Assembly (NCBI GenBank): GCA_022414725.1
Contig: CM039464.1
Coordinates: forward strand, 2,699,364-2,763,363
DNA from: Microglena sp. YARC
Taxonomy: Eukaryota > Chlorophyta > Chlorophyceae > Chlamydomonadales > Chlamydomonadaceae
Reading direction: 5' to 3'
Length of the DNA stretch: 64,000 nucleotides
Shown here: positions 31,026 to 45,000 of the stretch, piece by piece
Layout of the letters: every line of letters begins with the position of its first letter
Position numbering within the stretch: the first letter of the stretch is position 1
Made by a program: the position numbers and the translations under genes
The notes under the pieces: model-generated
The model's input: only the letters and a program-made list of their open reading frames with translations
The model's database searches: none
What the model was told of the DNA's origin: nothing

Positions 31026-31261
31026 TGCAGTTTCCCACCAAGGCCAGCTACCTCAGTAGACTGACATTACTCTGACGACCTTTGCTAATTTGCCTTGCCC
31101 CCTTGAATCCTGTTCTGCATAATTTATTGTTTACAGTTCTCATATCAGCTATTAGCAATCCTCTCAGGCCTTATCAGTCTTTATAGCATTCTTCTTTTTC
31201 TTATGCCCCTCAGTTAATTCCAGGAATTCTTGTGATCAAGAATACCTTGAATTGGGGGGAA

Positions 31262-31482
31262 TGTTATTGTCCGTTACACCAGACACTGAGTTGGCATAAT
31301 GCGCACCGGATCCTGGTGACTCCTGGACCCGTGTTGCCTGCCGCCAGGCCGTAGGCTAGCTATGGCCTGTACATGTCTGTGGGTTCCACCTGCCAACTTT
31401 CCTTTCTATATAGCCGCTCTAGTCGGCCTCTTTAACATCTTCAATTCAGTCTCTTATCGTGTCGCCATGCTATCCATTGAAA
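31262..31482 (+). repeat. 3' LTR of the 26.6-kb element
   Basis: 221 bp, about 96% identical to the 5' LTR. It is preceded by the purine tract 'TTGGGGGGAA' (31252-31261) and followed by TACAT. Confidence 0.9.
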
Positions 31483-31528
31483 TACATTGCATACACGTTT
31501 CAGAACCCGGTATTGTAAGTTTATTTAC

Positions 31529-32845
31529 AACATCAAACGTTGTATACACAGCTTCTTTGTACCTTACACAGCTTCTTTGTACCCTTCTAATAAAACACAT
31601 TACAACATCAAACTTGTACTTACACAGCTTCTTTGTACCCTTACACAGTTCTATGATAACACATTACAACATCAAACGTTGTACTTACACAGCTTCTTTG
31701 TACCCTTACACAGCTTCTTTGTACCCTTCTATGATAACACATTACAACATCAAACGTTGTACTTACACCAGCTCTTTGTACCCTTACACAGCTTCTTTGT
31801 ACCCTTCTATGATAACACATTACAACATCAAACGTTGTATTACACAGCTTCTTTGTACCCTTACACAGCTTCTTTGTACCCTTCTATGATAACACATTAC
31901 AACATCAAACGTTGTACTTACACAGCTTCTTTGTACCTTACACAGCTTCTTTGTACCCTTCTATGATAACACATTACAACATCAAACGTTGTACTTACAC
32001 AGCTTCTTTGTACCCTTACACAGCTTCTTTGTACCCTTCTATGATAACACATTACAACATCAAACGTTGTACTTACACAGCTTCTTTGTACCCTTACACA
32101 GCTTCTTTGTACCCTTCTATGATAACACATTACAACATCAAACGTTGTACTTACACAGCTTTTTTGTACCCTTCTATGATAACACATTACAACATCAAAC
32201 GTTGTACTTACACAGCCTCTTTGTACCCTTACACAGCTTCTTTGTACCCTTCTATGATAACACATTACGACATCAAACGTTGTATTACACAGCTTCTTTG
32301 TACCCTTACACAGCTTCTTTGTACCCTTCTATGATAACACATTACAACATCAAACGTTGTACTTACACAGCTTCTTTGTACCCTTACACAGCTTCTTTGT
32401 ACCCTTCTATGATAACACATTACAACATCAAACGTTGTACTTACACAGCTTCTTTGTACCCTTACACAGCTTCTTTGTACCCTTCTATGATAACACATTA
32501 CAACATCAAACGTTGTACTTACACAGCTTCTTTGTACCCTTACACAGCTTCTTTGTACCCTTCTATGATAACACATTACAACAACAAACGTTGTACTTAC
32601 ACGGCCTCTTTGTACCCTTACACAGCTTCTTTATACCCTTCTATGATAACACATTACAACATCAAACGTTATATTACACAGCTTCTTTGTACCCTTACAC
32701 AGCTTCTTTGTACCCTTCTATGATAACACATTACAACATCAAACGTTGTACTTACACAGCTTCTTTGTACTCTTACACAGCTTCTTTGTACCCTTCTATC
32801 GTTATACGTCCCAAACGTTGTACTTACACAGCTTCTTGCACATAC
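31529..32845. repeat. 77-bp minisatellite, about 17 copies
   Basis: Units contain ACACAGCTTCTTTGTACCCT (often doubled), TCTATGATAACACATTAC and AACATCAAACGTTGTACTT. It begins 47 bp after the LTR element and ends before 32850. The HSFFVPLHSFF-type frames are low-complexity shadows. Confidence 0.95.
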
Positions 32846-32999
32846 TTGGGGCGCAGCGTTCTTTTTTACCCTTTTCAAGCTATCAGTATGTCAGCGCACA
32901 ACAGTGCAGCGCACTTCAAGATTTCTTTTACCCTCATAGAAGACACTATTTTCGTCCTAGCTTTACTGGGCTCTTTTGTTTCTGAAAGGGTACTTGGGT

Positions 33000-33115
33000 T
33001 CCGTCTTCCCTTGTTTTTCTGACAGGGTAGTTGGCTCTTCCCGAGGTTGCGGTGTGGGCTCATCTTGGGTCAAACGTGTCTTGTAAAAACGAAAATTGGT
33101 ACGCCTTGCCACGGG
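33000..33115 (+). repeat. Isolated fragment related to the 311-bp array unit
   Basis: 'GAGGTTGCGGTGTGGGCTC' + 'ATCTTGGGTCAAACGTGT' match the array anchor GAGGTTGTGGCGTGGACTT + ATCTTGGGTCAAACGTGT. It lies 3 kb before the array. Confidence 0.7.
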
Positions 33116-35200
33116 GCGTGAGTTTGAAGGAAGGAACTTTCCCGGCCTCCCATTCTGTTGCACTGGGGAATGGTTGCTGTTCTTTTTCGCAGACCGTTTC
33201 TGCGTCTGAGCTCTGACTACCATGCTATTCCACACAATGATAGACACACACACATCAACAGAGCCCTTACCGCCCAGCTCAGTATACATGCATGCATGCA
33301 TGCATGTTGTTATATGCCTATCATTCCAGCACTCACCATCAGATAGGAAGGGATATTGTATGCATGTATGCACCTGCGGTAGCATGCATCAGCTGAACAG
33401 GCTATGGCTGCACCAGTGTCCAGGCCAGACCTGCCTTGTGCACAGCTCCAGACCAGCATCCAGCATCCAGACCAGCCCCGCTGCATGGATCAGCCTATGT
33501 TCAGCTGCATGGCACGGCCCATGCATGGGGAACCAAGCTGGGTCCAAGCTGCAGCTCCTCCCTAGGCACTCATTAGAAGAGGTCGGAGCGGATCGCGACA
33601 CGAGTATAAAGATTCAGCGATGCCAGGGACGGAGCAGGCGCTTATGAACGGATCAGGAGAAGAACGCAGTCAATTGCTTGATCGAATAATATAACCGCTC
33701 CAGACAGCTCTGTAGTTATTCGCGCGCGGATGTATGAAGATGTTGAGGTCCGGGGAAGAAGGAGTTGTGAAAGAAGGAGCTGGGGAAGAAGTAGCAAGCA
33801 AGGAGAAGTGGTGAGAGGCAAACGGAAAGGAGCCGGAATCAGACGATGGGATGGTGGGCCCGCCGTTCGGAAATGGAAAGTGGCTGCCGGCGTCAGGCGA
33901 CGCCACCCGACCAAGGCTTTCCCCCCTTGACGGTAGTTACCCCTCACCCCACCCCACCCCAGTACCCCACCCCCACCCAGGGGTAGTTAAGTAGGGTGTA
34001 CTAAAATCCAAATGGCTTCTAGCGCCTTTAGAATGACGACATATCCCTGCATCGGCTTATAGACCAAGTCTTTGGCTTAGGGTTCCTACTCTTACTTTCT
34101 CATAATTTTGTTTTTTTTGCTGGATGGGATTCGGACTTTTATATTGGGATTTGGAGTTACCGGTATACAAGGTGGCCTGTTGTGCTGAAAGTGTTACTTC
34201 CACGGTAAGCCTAATGGCATGTAGCTCCTTTTGAATAAGACCAAACCCTCGTAAACGATTGCTACTCACCTCTTGGGCATGACTCCCCCCGTTTTATTTT
34301 AGTTTTGTGTTTGGCGCAATTTTTCGCTATAGTATGCCAGCCCAAAGATAGGGTGTATGGTAGCCCATATATATAGCCCATACATGGGGCACTCATCAAG
34401 GGGACTCACTCAAGGGGGACTCAAGGGGGACTCAAGGGGGACTCAAGGGGGGTTCATTGGTTGCATATCTTGTGCACTTGGCACATATCAACTCTCTCTT
34501 GCAAGCTTACTTAAGCTCAAGCTAACTAGCTAGCTAGGAGGCATATATCCACCAAAAGTTGTAACACCTAACCTAGTATCCAACTCCTACCACATATATA
34601 CAGGGTACCTCTGGGCCAGCTATGTATCCAAAAGTGCCCAAACTCGTTTTCCGGTTTCTGGTTTCTGATTTTCTGATTTAGTTCGTTCATTTCTAGAATG
34701 GTGTAGTTTGTTCGTTTGTTCCCCCCACTTGTTCAATCCACCCTAACCTAATTTGGCCTTATCAGCCTACTTCCTCATTAGCTCCTTCCCCATTACCTCA
34801 TTTCTCTTCGCATCTCTGAAACCGGCATTTCCTAGTCGTTTCCTCAACCACTATAGAGAGCTCACTTCTTTGTTTTCTTCAATAGTTTCCTTACACAATT
34901 CCTCGTTAGCTCATTAATCTTAGCGTTTTACAATTTGCTTATTAGCTGAGCGTTTAGCCTAGCTAAGCATTTCTCAGTTCACTTCAGCTCAGCATTGTCC
35001 TATTTCCCCTGAGCTTGGCAGTTCAATTCAGATCAGCATTGTCCTATTCCGCTTGAGCTTGAACTAAGTATTTCACTTAGCTCAAGGCTAGGGAGGCAAG
35101 AGAGACAAAGACAAGGCAAGGGAGTTGTTGTGTGTGTTTGTTTGTTACAAATTGGCGAGTTGAGCTCTGAAGCGATCGTCTCCACCCTTCTTGGTAATGA
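33116..35200. other. No gene supported
   Basis: Contains a CATG microsatellite (33285-33306), an 'ACTCAAGGGGG' repeat (34395-34450), AG-rich sequence (33730-33850) and otherwise unique AT-rich DNA. The open frames are short, overlap on both strands and show no domain. Confidence 0.6.
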
Positions 35201-35565
35201 TGGTGCTAGCTGGCTTGGCTTGGACTAGCCTAGGCCTGACCTGGGCCTGGCTTGGACCACGTTGGTGCTAGCTGGCATGGCTTGGCCTAGCCTAGGCCTG
35301 GCTTGCACAAAGCCTAGGCCTAGGCCTGGGCCTGGGTGGGGGCCTGGGCTTGGGTGGGGGCCGAGAGGGTGCGAAGGAGGGGCCTTGGCCTGGCCTGGTG
35401 GGGGGGGCTTGGGGCTGGTGGAAGGGGGGGGGGGGGGGGGGGGGGCTGGGCCTAGCCTGGGGGGGACCTTGGGTGGGCCTAGGCTTGGGCCTGGGCTTGG
35501 CTTTTTTTGGGGGGGGGGAGGAGGGGGGGCCCGCAGGCGTGGGCCCTGCAGACTCGAAATCAGAC
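35200..35565. repeat. CCTAGGCCTGGG and poly-G minisatellite
   Basis: G-rich units of GCCTAGGCCTGGGCCTGG, with poly-G runs near 35420-35443 and 35509-35530. Opposed GLGLAW / PPPPPP frames are shadows. Confidence 0.9.
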
Positions 35566-35744
35566 TCGGCATCTGACGATCCACCCCGGGCCCTGACCTC
35601 GGGCCCACCCTTCGGGCTACCGCCTTCGGGAGTTTCGACCAGAAGCGTGAGGCGAAGCTACCCGGCATCTACCAGGAGAGTGCCGCCCACTGACTGGGTG
35701 CATTTATGAATTTATAAAATACAAGTTCTCTCTACACGTTCAAT

Positions 35745-35865
35745 TGGCGTGACAGCTCTAGGGCTAAGGTTGTTCAGTCTAGGGTCCCAGGGCTCTCGCA
35801 CATCTCGATCCCGCCTATGTTCGATTCCCGTTGGCGGGCGGTTCGTAGCTTCTGTGCCTGGGGCG
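35745..35865 (+). repeat. Possible tRNA-derived sequence
   Basis: A box A-like 'TTGTTCAGTCTAGG' and a box B-like 'TGTTCGATTCC' are spaced as in a tRNA gene, followed by GTTGGCGGG pairing partly with CCCGCC. No full cloverleaf forms, so this is recorded only as tRNA-like. Confidence 0.3.
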
Positions 35866-36015
35866 GGAGGAGTAGGAAACCTCACCCAAGCAGGATCTTG
35901 CGCCCTAATTTTGAGCGTCCAGAAACTAGGTACCTCAAGGAGCGCTCTGCTTGACCTGCGCTTCTGATACCATATAGAACAGGCTTAATTAGTCAGACAG
36001 CCGAAGGGGCATGTC

Positions 36016-39000
36016 CAACGGATCCCGCAGTGAGCTTTGGCTGAAAGGGCACTTGGGTCTTCCGGAGGTTGTGGCGTGGACTTATCTTGGGTCAAACGTG
36101 TTGTTCGCAACCTCACCTAGACGGTCTGGGCTCCTCTTGATACTTTATTATTTATTTATTTAAGACTACGTTATTCATGCTTTGATTTTTCTGGATATAA
36201 TGTAATCGAGACCCTAAATGCTATGTTAAAAAACTGCTCTTCTGGGAATCGACCCTGCGACACTTGAAGTTATATTAAAAGCCCAAATTGCATGGCTCCA
36301 GCCTGTATACCGTTGGACGTTACGTGTTGCACGGCCCGCAGTGAGCTTTGGTTCTAACGGCACTTGGGTCTTCCGGAGCTTGTGGCGTGGACTTATCTTG
36401 GGTCAAACGTGTTGTTCGCAACCTCACCTAGAAGGTCTGGGCTCCTCTTGATACTATATTATTTATTTATTTAAGACTACGTTATTCATGCTTTGATTTT
36501 TCTGGATACAATGTAATCGAGACCCCTAAATGCTATGTCAAAAAACTGCTCTTCTGGGAATCGAAACTGCGACACTTGCTGTTATATTAAAAATCCCAAA
36601 TTGCAAGGCTCTGGCCCGTATACCGTTGGGCGTTACGTGTTGCAGATCCCGCAGTGAGCTTCGGCTGAAAGGGCACTTGCGTCTTCCGGAGGTTGTGGCG
36701 TGGACTTATCTTGGGTCAAACGTGTTGTTCGCAACCTCACCTAGAAGGTCTGGGCTCCTCTTGATACTTTATTATTTATTTATTTAAGACTACGTTATTC
36801 ATGCTTTGATTTTTCTGGATATAATGTAATCGAGACCCCTAAATGCTATGTCAAAAAACTGCTCTTCTGGGAATAGAACCGGCGACACTTGCTGTTATGT
36901 TAAATCCCAAATTGCAAAGCTCCGGCCCGTATACCGTTGGGCGTTACGTGTTGCAGATCCCGCAGTGAGCTTTGGCTCAAAGGGCACTTGGGTCTTCCGG
37001 AGGTTGTGGCGTGGACTTATCTTGGGTCAAACGTGTTGTTCGCAACCTCACCTAGAAGGTCTGGGCTCCTCTTGATACTATTTTATTTATTTATTTAAGA
37101 CTACGTTATTCATGCTTTGATTTTTCTGGATACAATGTAATCGAGACCCCTAAATGCTATGTCAAAAAACTGCTCTTCTGGGAATCGAACATGCGACACT
37201 TGCTGTTATATCAAAATCCTAAATTGAGAGGCTCTGGCCCGTATACCGTTGTGCGTTACGTGTTGCACATCCCGCAGTGAGCTTTGGCTGAAACGGCACT
37301 TGGGTCTTCCGGAGGTTGTGGCGTGGACTTATCTTGGGTCAAACGTGTTGTTCGCAACCTCACCTAGAAGGTCTGGGCTCCTCTTGATACTTTATTATTT
37401 ATTTATTTAAGACTACGTTATTCATGCTTTGATGTTTCTGGATATAATGTAATCGAGACCCCTAAATGCTATATGTCATAAAACTGCTCTTCTGGGAATC
37501 GAACCTGCGACACTTGCTGTTATATTAAAAGCCCAAATTGCAAGTCTCCGGCTCGTATACTGTTGGGCGTTACGTGTTGCACATCCCGCAGTGAGCTTTG
37601 GCTCAAAGGGCACTTGGGTCTTCCGGAGGTTGTGGCGTGGACTTATCTTGGGTCAAACGTGTTGTTCGCAACCTCACCCAGAAGGTCTGGGCTCCTCTTG
37701 ATACTATATTATTTATTTATTTAAGACTACGTTATTCATGCTTTGATTTTTCTGGATATAATGTAATCGAGACCCCTAAATGCTATGTCAAAAAACTGCT
37801 CTTCTGGGAATAGAACCGGCGACACTTGCTGTTATGTTAAATCCCAAATTGCAAAGCTCCGGCCCGTATACCGTTGGGCGTTACGTGTTGCAGATCCCGC
37901 AGTGAGCTTTGGCTCAAAGGGCACTTGGGTCTTCCGGAGGTTGTGGCGTGGACTTATCTTGGGTCAAACGTGTTGTTCGCAACCTCACCTAGAAGGTCTA
38001 GGCTCCTCTTGATACTATTTTATTTATTTATTTAAGACTACGTTATTCATGCTTTGATTTTTTTGATATAATGTAATCGAGACCCCTAAATGCTATGTCA
38101 AAAAACTGCTCTTCTGGGAATCGAACATGCGACACTTGCTGTTATATCAAAATCCTAAATTGCGAGGCTCTGGCCTGTATACCGTTGGGCGTTACGTGTT
38201 GCACATACCGCAGTGAGCTTTGGCTGAAACGGCACTTGGGTCTTCCGGAGGTTGTGGCGTGGACTTATCTTGGGTCAAACGTGTTGTTCGCAACCTCACC
38301 TAGAAGGTCTGGGCTCCTCTTGATACTTTGTTATTTATTTATTTAAGACTACGTTATTCATGCTTTGATGTTTCTGGATATAATGTAATCGAGACCCTAA
38401 ATGCTATGTTAAAAAACTGCTCTTCTGGGAATCGAACCGGCGACACTTGCTGTTGTGTTAAAATCCCAAATTGCAAGGCTCCGGCCCGTATACCGTTGGG
38501 CGTTACGTGTTGCAGATCCCGCAGTGAGCTTTGGCTGAAAGGGCACATGGGTCTTCCGGAGGTGGTGGCGTGGACTTATCTTGGGTCAAACGTGTTGTTC
38601 GCAACCTCACCTAGAAGGTCTGGGCTCCTCTTGATACTATATTATTTATTTATTTAAGACTACGTTATTCATGCTTTGATTTTTCTGGATATAATGTAAT
38701 CGAGACCCCTAAATGCTATGTCAAAAAACTGCTCTTCTGGGAATAGAACCGGCGACACTTGCTGTTATGTTAAATCCCAAATTGCAAAGCTCCGGCCCAT
38801 ATACCGTTGGGCGTTACGTGTTGCAGATCCCGCAGTGAGCTTTGGCTCAAAGGGCACTTGGGTCTTCCGGAGGTTGATGCGTGGACTTATCTTGGGTCAA
38901 ACGTGTTGTTCGCAACCTCACCTAGAAGGTCTGGGCTCCTCTTGATACTCTATTATTTATTTATTTAAGACTACGTTATTCATGCTTTGATTTTTCTGGA

Positions 39001-42000
39001 TATAATGTAATCGAGACCCCTAAATGCTATGTCAAAAAACTGCTGTTCTGGGAATCGAACCTGCGACACTTGCTGTGATATCAAAAGCCCAGATTGCATG
39101 GCAGTAAACTGTTGGGCGTTACGTGTTGCGTGTCTCACAGTGAGCTTGGCTCACAACGCACATGGCTCTTTAGGACGTTGTGGCGTGGACTTATCTTGGG
39201 TCAAACGTGTTGTTCGCAACCTCACCTAGAAGGTCTGGGCTCCTCTTGATACTATTTTATTTATTTATTTAAGACTACGTTATTCATGCTTTGATTTTTC
39301 TGGATATAATGTAATCGAGACCCCTAAATGCTATGTCAAAAAACTGCTCTTCTGGGAATCGAACATGCGACACTTGCTGTTATATTAAAATCCCAAATTG
39401 CAAGGCTCCGGCCCGTATACCGTTGGGCGTTACGTGTTGCACGTCCCGCAGTGAGCTTTGGCTGAAAGGGCACTTGGGTCTTGCGGACGTTGTGGCGTGG
39501 ACTTATCTTGGGTCAAACGTGTTGTTCGCAACCTCACCTAGAAGGTCTGGGCTCCTCTTGATACTTTATTATTTATTTATTTAAGACTACGTTATTCATG
39601 CTTTGATGTTTCTGGATATAATGTAATCGAGACCCCTAAATGCTATATGTCATAAAACTGCTCTTCTGGGAATCGAAACTGCGACACTTGCTGTTTATAT
39701 TAAAAGCCCAAATTGCAAGTCTCCGGCTCGTATACCGTTGGGCGTTACGTGTTGCACATCCCGCAGTGAGCTTTGGCTGAAAGGGCACATGGGTCTTCCG
39801 GAGGTTGTGGCGTGGACTTATCTTGGGTCAAACGTGTTGTTCGCAACCTCACCCAGAAGGTCTGGGCTCCTCTTGATACTATATTATTTATTTATTTAAG
39901 ACTACGTTATTCATGCTTTGATTTTTCTGGATATAATGTAATCGAGACCCCTAAATGCTATGTCAAAAAACTGCTCTTCTGGGAATAGAACCGGCGACAC
40001 TTGCTGTTATGTTAAATCCCAAATTGCAAAGCTCCGGCCCGTATACCGTTGGGCGTTACGTGTTGCAGATCCCGCAGTGAGCTTTGGCTCAAAGGGCACT
40101 TGGGTCTTGCGGACGTTGTGGCGTGGACTTATCTTGGGTCAAACGTGTTGTTCGCAACCTCACCTAGAAGGTCTGGGCTCCTCTTGATACTTTATTATTT
40201 ATTTATTTAAGACTACGTTATTCATGCTTTGATTTTTCTGGATATAATGTAATCGAGACCCCTAAATGCTATGTCAAAAAACTGCTGTTCTGGGAATCGA
40301 ACCTGCGACACTTGCTGTGATATCAAAAGCCCAGATTGCATGGCAGTAAACTGTTGGGCGTTACGTGTTGCGTGTCCCACAGTGAGCTTGGCTCACAACG
40401 CACATGGCTCTTTAGGACGTTGTGGCGTGGACTTATCTTGGGTCAAACGTGTTGTTCGCAACCTCACCTAGAAGGTCTGGGCTCCTCTTGATACTATTTT
40501 ATTTATTTATTTAAGACTACGTTATTCATGCTTTGATTTTTCTGGATATAATGTAATCGAGACCCCTAAATGCTATGTCAAAAAACTGCTCTTCTGGGAA
40601 TCGAACATGCGACACTTGCTGTTATATTAAAATCCCAAATTGCAAGGCTCCGGCCCGTATACCGTTGGGCGTTACGTGTTGCACGTCCCGCAGTGAGCTT
40701 TGGCTGAAAGGGCACTAGGGTCTTGCGGACGTTGTGGCGTGGACTTATCTTGGGTCAAACGTGTTGTTCGCAACCTCACCTAGAAGGTCTGGGCTCCTCT
40801 TGATACTTTATTATTTATTTATTTAAGACTACGTTATTCATGCTTTGATGTTTCTGGATATAATGTAATCGAGACCCCTAAATGCTATATGTCATAAAAC
40901 TGCTCTTCTGGGAATCGAAACTGCGACACTTGCTGTTATATTAAAAGCCCAAATTGCAAGTCTCCGGCTCGTATACCGTTGGGCGTTACGTGTTGCACAT
41001 CCCGCAGTGAGCTTTGGCTGAAAGGGCACATGGGTCTTCCGGAGGTTGTGGCGTGGACTTATCTTGGGTCAAACGTGTTGTTCGCAACCTCACCAGAAGG
41101 TCTGGGCTCCTCTTGATACTATATTATTTATTTATTTAAGACTACGTTATTCATGCTTTGATTTTTCTGGATATAATGTAATCGAGACCCCTAAATGCTA
41201 TGTCAAAAAACTGCTCTTCTGGGAATAGAACCGGCGACACTTGCTGTTATGTTAAATCCCAAATTGCAAAGCTCCGGCCCGTATACCGTTGGGCGTTACG
41301 TGTTGCAGATCCCGCAGTGAGCTTTGGCTCAAAGGGCACTTGGGTCTTGCGGACGTTGTGGCGTGGACTTATCTTGGGTCAAACGTGTTGTTCGCAACCT
41401 CACCTAGAAGGTCTGGGCTCCTCTTGATACTTTATTATTTATTTATTTAAGACTACGTTATTCATGCTTTGATGTTTCTGGATATAATGTAATCGAGACC
41501 CCTAAATGCTATATGTCATAAAACTGCTCTTCTGGGAATCGAAACTGCGACACTTGCTGTTATATTAAAAGCCCAAATTGCAAGTCTCCGGCTCGTATAC
41601 CGTTGGGCGTTACGTGTTGCACATCCCGCAGTGAGCTTTGGCTGAAAGGGCACATGGTCTTCCGGAGGTTGTGGCGTGGACTTATCTTGGGTCAAACGTG
41701 TTGTTCGCAACCTCACCCAGAAGGTCTGGGCTCCTCTTGATACTATATTATTTATTTATTTAAGACTACGTTATTCATGCTTTGATTTTTCTGGATATAA
41801 TGTAATCGAGACCCCTAAATGCTATGTCAAAAAACTGCTCTTCTGGGAATCGACCCTGCGACACTTGCTGTTATGTTAAATCCCAAATTGCAAAGCTCCG
41901 GCCCGTATACCGTTGGGCGTTACGTGTTGCACGTACCGCAGTAAGTTTGCCTCAAAGGGCACTTGGGTGTTGCGGACGTTGTGGCGTGGACTTATCTTGG

Positions 42001-45000
42001 GTCAAACGTGTTGTTCGCAACCTCACCTAGAAGGTCTGGGCTCCTCTTGATATTATTTTATTTATTTGTTTAAGACTACGTTATTCATGCTTTGATTTTT
42101 TGGATATAATGTAATCGAGACCCCTAAATGCTATGTCAAAAAACTGCTCTTCTGAAATCGAACCGGCGACACTTGCTGTTATATTAAAAGCCCAAATTGC
42201 AAGGCTCCGGCCCGTATACCGTTGGGCGTTACGTGTTGCACAACCCGCAGTGAGCTTTGGCTGAAAGGGCACATGGGTCTTCCGGAGGTGGTGGCGTGGA
42301 CTTATCTTGGGTCAAACGTGTTGTTCGCAACCTCACCTAGAAGGTCTGGGCTCCTCTTGATACTATTTTATTTATTTATTTAAGACTACGTTATTCATGC
42401 TTTGATGTTTCTGGATATATTGTAATCGAGACCCCTAAATGCTATGTCAAAAAACTGCTCTTATGGGAATCGAACCTGCGACACTTGCTATTGTATCAAA
42501 ATCCTAAATTGCAAGACTCCGGCCCGTATACCGTTGGGCGGTACGTGTTGCACGTCCCGCAGTGAGCTTCGGCTCAAAGCGCACTTGGGTCTTCCGGATG
42601 TTGTGGCGTGGACTTATCTTGGGTCAAACGTGTTGTTCGCAACCTCACCCAGAAGGTCTGGGCTCCTTTTGATACTATATTATTTATTTATTTAAGACTA
42701 CGTTATTCATGCTTTGATTTTTCTGGATATAATGTAATCGAGACGAGACCCTAAATGCTATGTCAAAAAACTGCTCTTCTGGGAATAGAACCGGCGACAC
42801 TTGCTGTTATGTTAAATCCCAAATTGCAAAGCTCCGGCCCGTATACCGTTGGGCGTTACGTGTTGCAGATCCCGCAGTGAGCTTTGGCTCAAAGGGCACT
42901 TGGGTCTTCCGGAGGTTGTGGCGTGGACTTATCTTGGGTCAAACGTGTTGTTCGCAACCTCACCTAGAAGGTCTGGGCTCCTCTTGATACTCTATTATTT
43001 ATTTATTTAAGACTACGTTATTCATGCTTTGATTTTTCTGGATATAATGTAATCGAGACCCCTAAATGCTATGTCAAAAAACTGCTGTTCTGGGAATCGA
43101 ACCTGCGACACTTGCTGTGATATCAAAAGCCCAGATTGCATGGCAGTAAACTGTTGGGCGTTACGTGTTGCGTGTCTCACAGTGAGCTTGGCTCACAACG
43201 CACATGGCTCTTTAGGACGTTGTGGCGTGGACTTATCTTGGGTCAAACGTGTTGTTCGCAACCTCACCTAGAAGGTCTGGGCTCCTCTTGATACTATTTT
43301 ATTTATTTATTTAAGACTACGTTATTCATGCTTTGATTTTTCTGGATATAATGTAATCGAGACCCCTAAATGCTATGTCAAAAAACTGCTCTTCTGGGAA
43401 TCGAACATGCGACACTTGCTGTTATATTAAAATCCCAAATTGCAAGTCTCCGGCTCGTATACCGTTGGGCGTTACGTGTTGCACGTCCCGCAGTGAGCTT
43501 TGGCTGAAAGGGCACTTGGGTCTTGCGGACGTTGTGGCGTGGACTTATCTTGGGTCAAACGTGTTGTTCGCAACCTCACCTAGAAGGTCTGGGCTCCTCT
43601 TGATACTTTATTATTTATTTATTTAAGACTACGTTATTCATGCTTTGATGTTTCTGGATATAATGTAATCGAGACCCCTAAATGCTATATGTCATAAAAC
43701 TGCTCTTCTGGGAATCGAAACTGCGACACTTGCTGTTATATTAAAAGCCCAAATTGCAAGTCTCCGGCTCGTATACCGTTGGGCGTTACGTGTTGCACAT
43801 CCGCAGTGAGCTTTGGCTGAAAGGGCACATGGGTCTTCCGGAGGTTGTGGCGTGGACTTATCTTGGGTCAAACGTGTTGTTCGCAACCTCACCCAGAAGG
43901 TCTGGGCTCCTCTTGATACTATATTATTTATTTATTTAAGACTACGTTATTCATGCTTTGATTTTTCTGGATATAATGTAATCGAGACCCCTAAATGCTA
44001 TGTCAAAAAACTGCTCTTCTGGGAATAGAACCGGCGACACTTGCTGTTATGTTAAATCCCAAATTGCAAAGCTCCGGCCCGTATACCGTTGGGCGTTACG
44101 TGTTGCAGATCCCGCAGTGAGCTTTGGCTCAAAGGGCACTTGGGTCTTGTGGACGTTGTGGCGTGGACTTATCTTGGGTCAAACGTGTTGTTCGCAACCT
44201 CACCTAGAAGGTCTGGGCTCCTCTTGATACTTTATTATTTATTTATTTAAGACTACGTTATTCATGCTTTGATGTTTCTGGATATAATGTAATCGAGACC
44301 CCTAAATGCTATATGTCATAAAACTGCTCTTCTGGGAATCGAAACTGCGACACTTGCTGTTATATATTAAAAGCCCAAATTGCAAGTCTCCGGCTCGTAT
44401 ACCGTTGGGCGTTACGTGTTGCACATCCCGCAGTGAGCTTTGGCTGAAAGGGCACATGGGTCTTCCGGAGGTTGTGGCGTGGACTTATCTTGGGTCAAAC
44501 GTGTTGTTCGCAACCTCACCCAGAAGGTCTGGGCTCCTCTTGATACTATATTATTTATTTATTTAAGACTACGTTATTCATGCTTTGATTTTTCTGGATA
44601 TAATGTAATCGAGACCCCTAAATGCTATGTCAAAAAACTGCTCTTCTGGGAATCGACCCTGCGACACTTGCTGTTATGTTAAATCCCAAATTGCAAAGCT
44701 CCGGCCCGTATACCGTTGTGCGTTACGTGTTGCACGTACCGCAGTAAGCTTTGCCTCAAAGGGCACTTGGGTCTTGCGGACGTTGTGGCGTGGACTTATC
44801 TTGGGTCAAACGTGTTGTTCGCAACCTCACCTAGAAGGTCTGGGCTCCTCTTGATATTATTTTATTTATTTGTTTAAGACTACGTTATTCATGCTTTGAT
44901 TTTTTGGATATAATGTAATCGAGACCCCTAAATGCTATGTCAAAAAACTGCTCTTCTGAAATCGAACCGGCGACACTTGCTGTTATATTAAAAGCCCAAA

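Larger units (their letters stand above)
26581..31482 (+). mobile_element. Copia-type LTR retrotransposon, degenerate, no RT seen
   Basis: A 4.9-kb element with 221-bp LTRs (26581-26801 and 31262-31482) differing at about 8 positions. Flanks TAAAT / TACAT look like a 5-bp target duplication with one change. The PBS GGTTATAGGCCC follows the 5' LTR and matches the GGTTATGGGCCC half-tRNA-iMet type known from Drosophila copia. A purine tract TTGGGGGGAA precedes the 3' LTR. Internal parts are a gag-like region, a CCHC knuckle, a protease-like motif and an integrase-derived repeat. No RT or RNase H motif was found, so it is probably non-autonomous. Confidence 0.88.

Noticed and set aside
31362..33022. 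ORFs of up to 244 codons rich in HSFFVPLHSFF
   Set aside because: All three frames of the 77-bp minisatellite give similar repeats. Not a gene.
33642..33947. 101-codon minus-strand ORF with Leu/Pro-rich sequence
   Set aside because: No domain, biased composition and an overlapping plus-strand frame. Coding status unsupported.
35225..35709. Proline-rich or glycine-rich proteins opposite each other
   Set aside because: Shadows of a G-rich simple repeat.
38411..38513. Functional tRNA-Cys (GCA triplet in the loop)
   Set aside because: The acceptor and T stems do not pair and the anticodon loop is too large.
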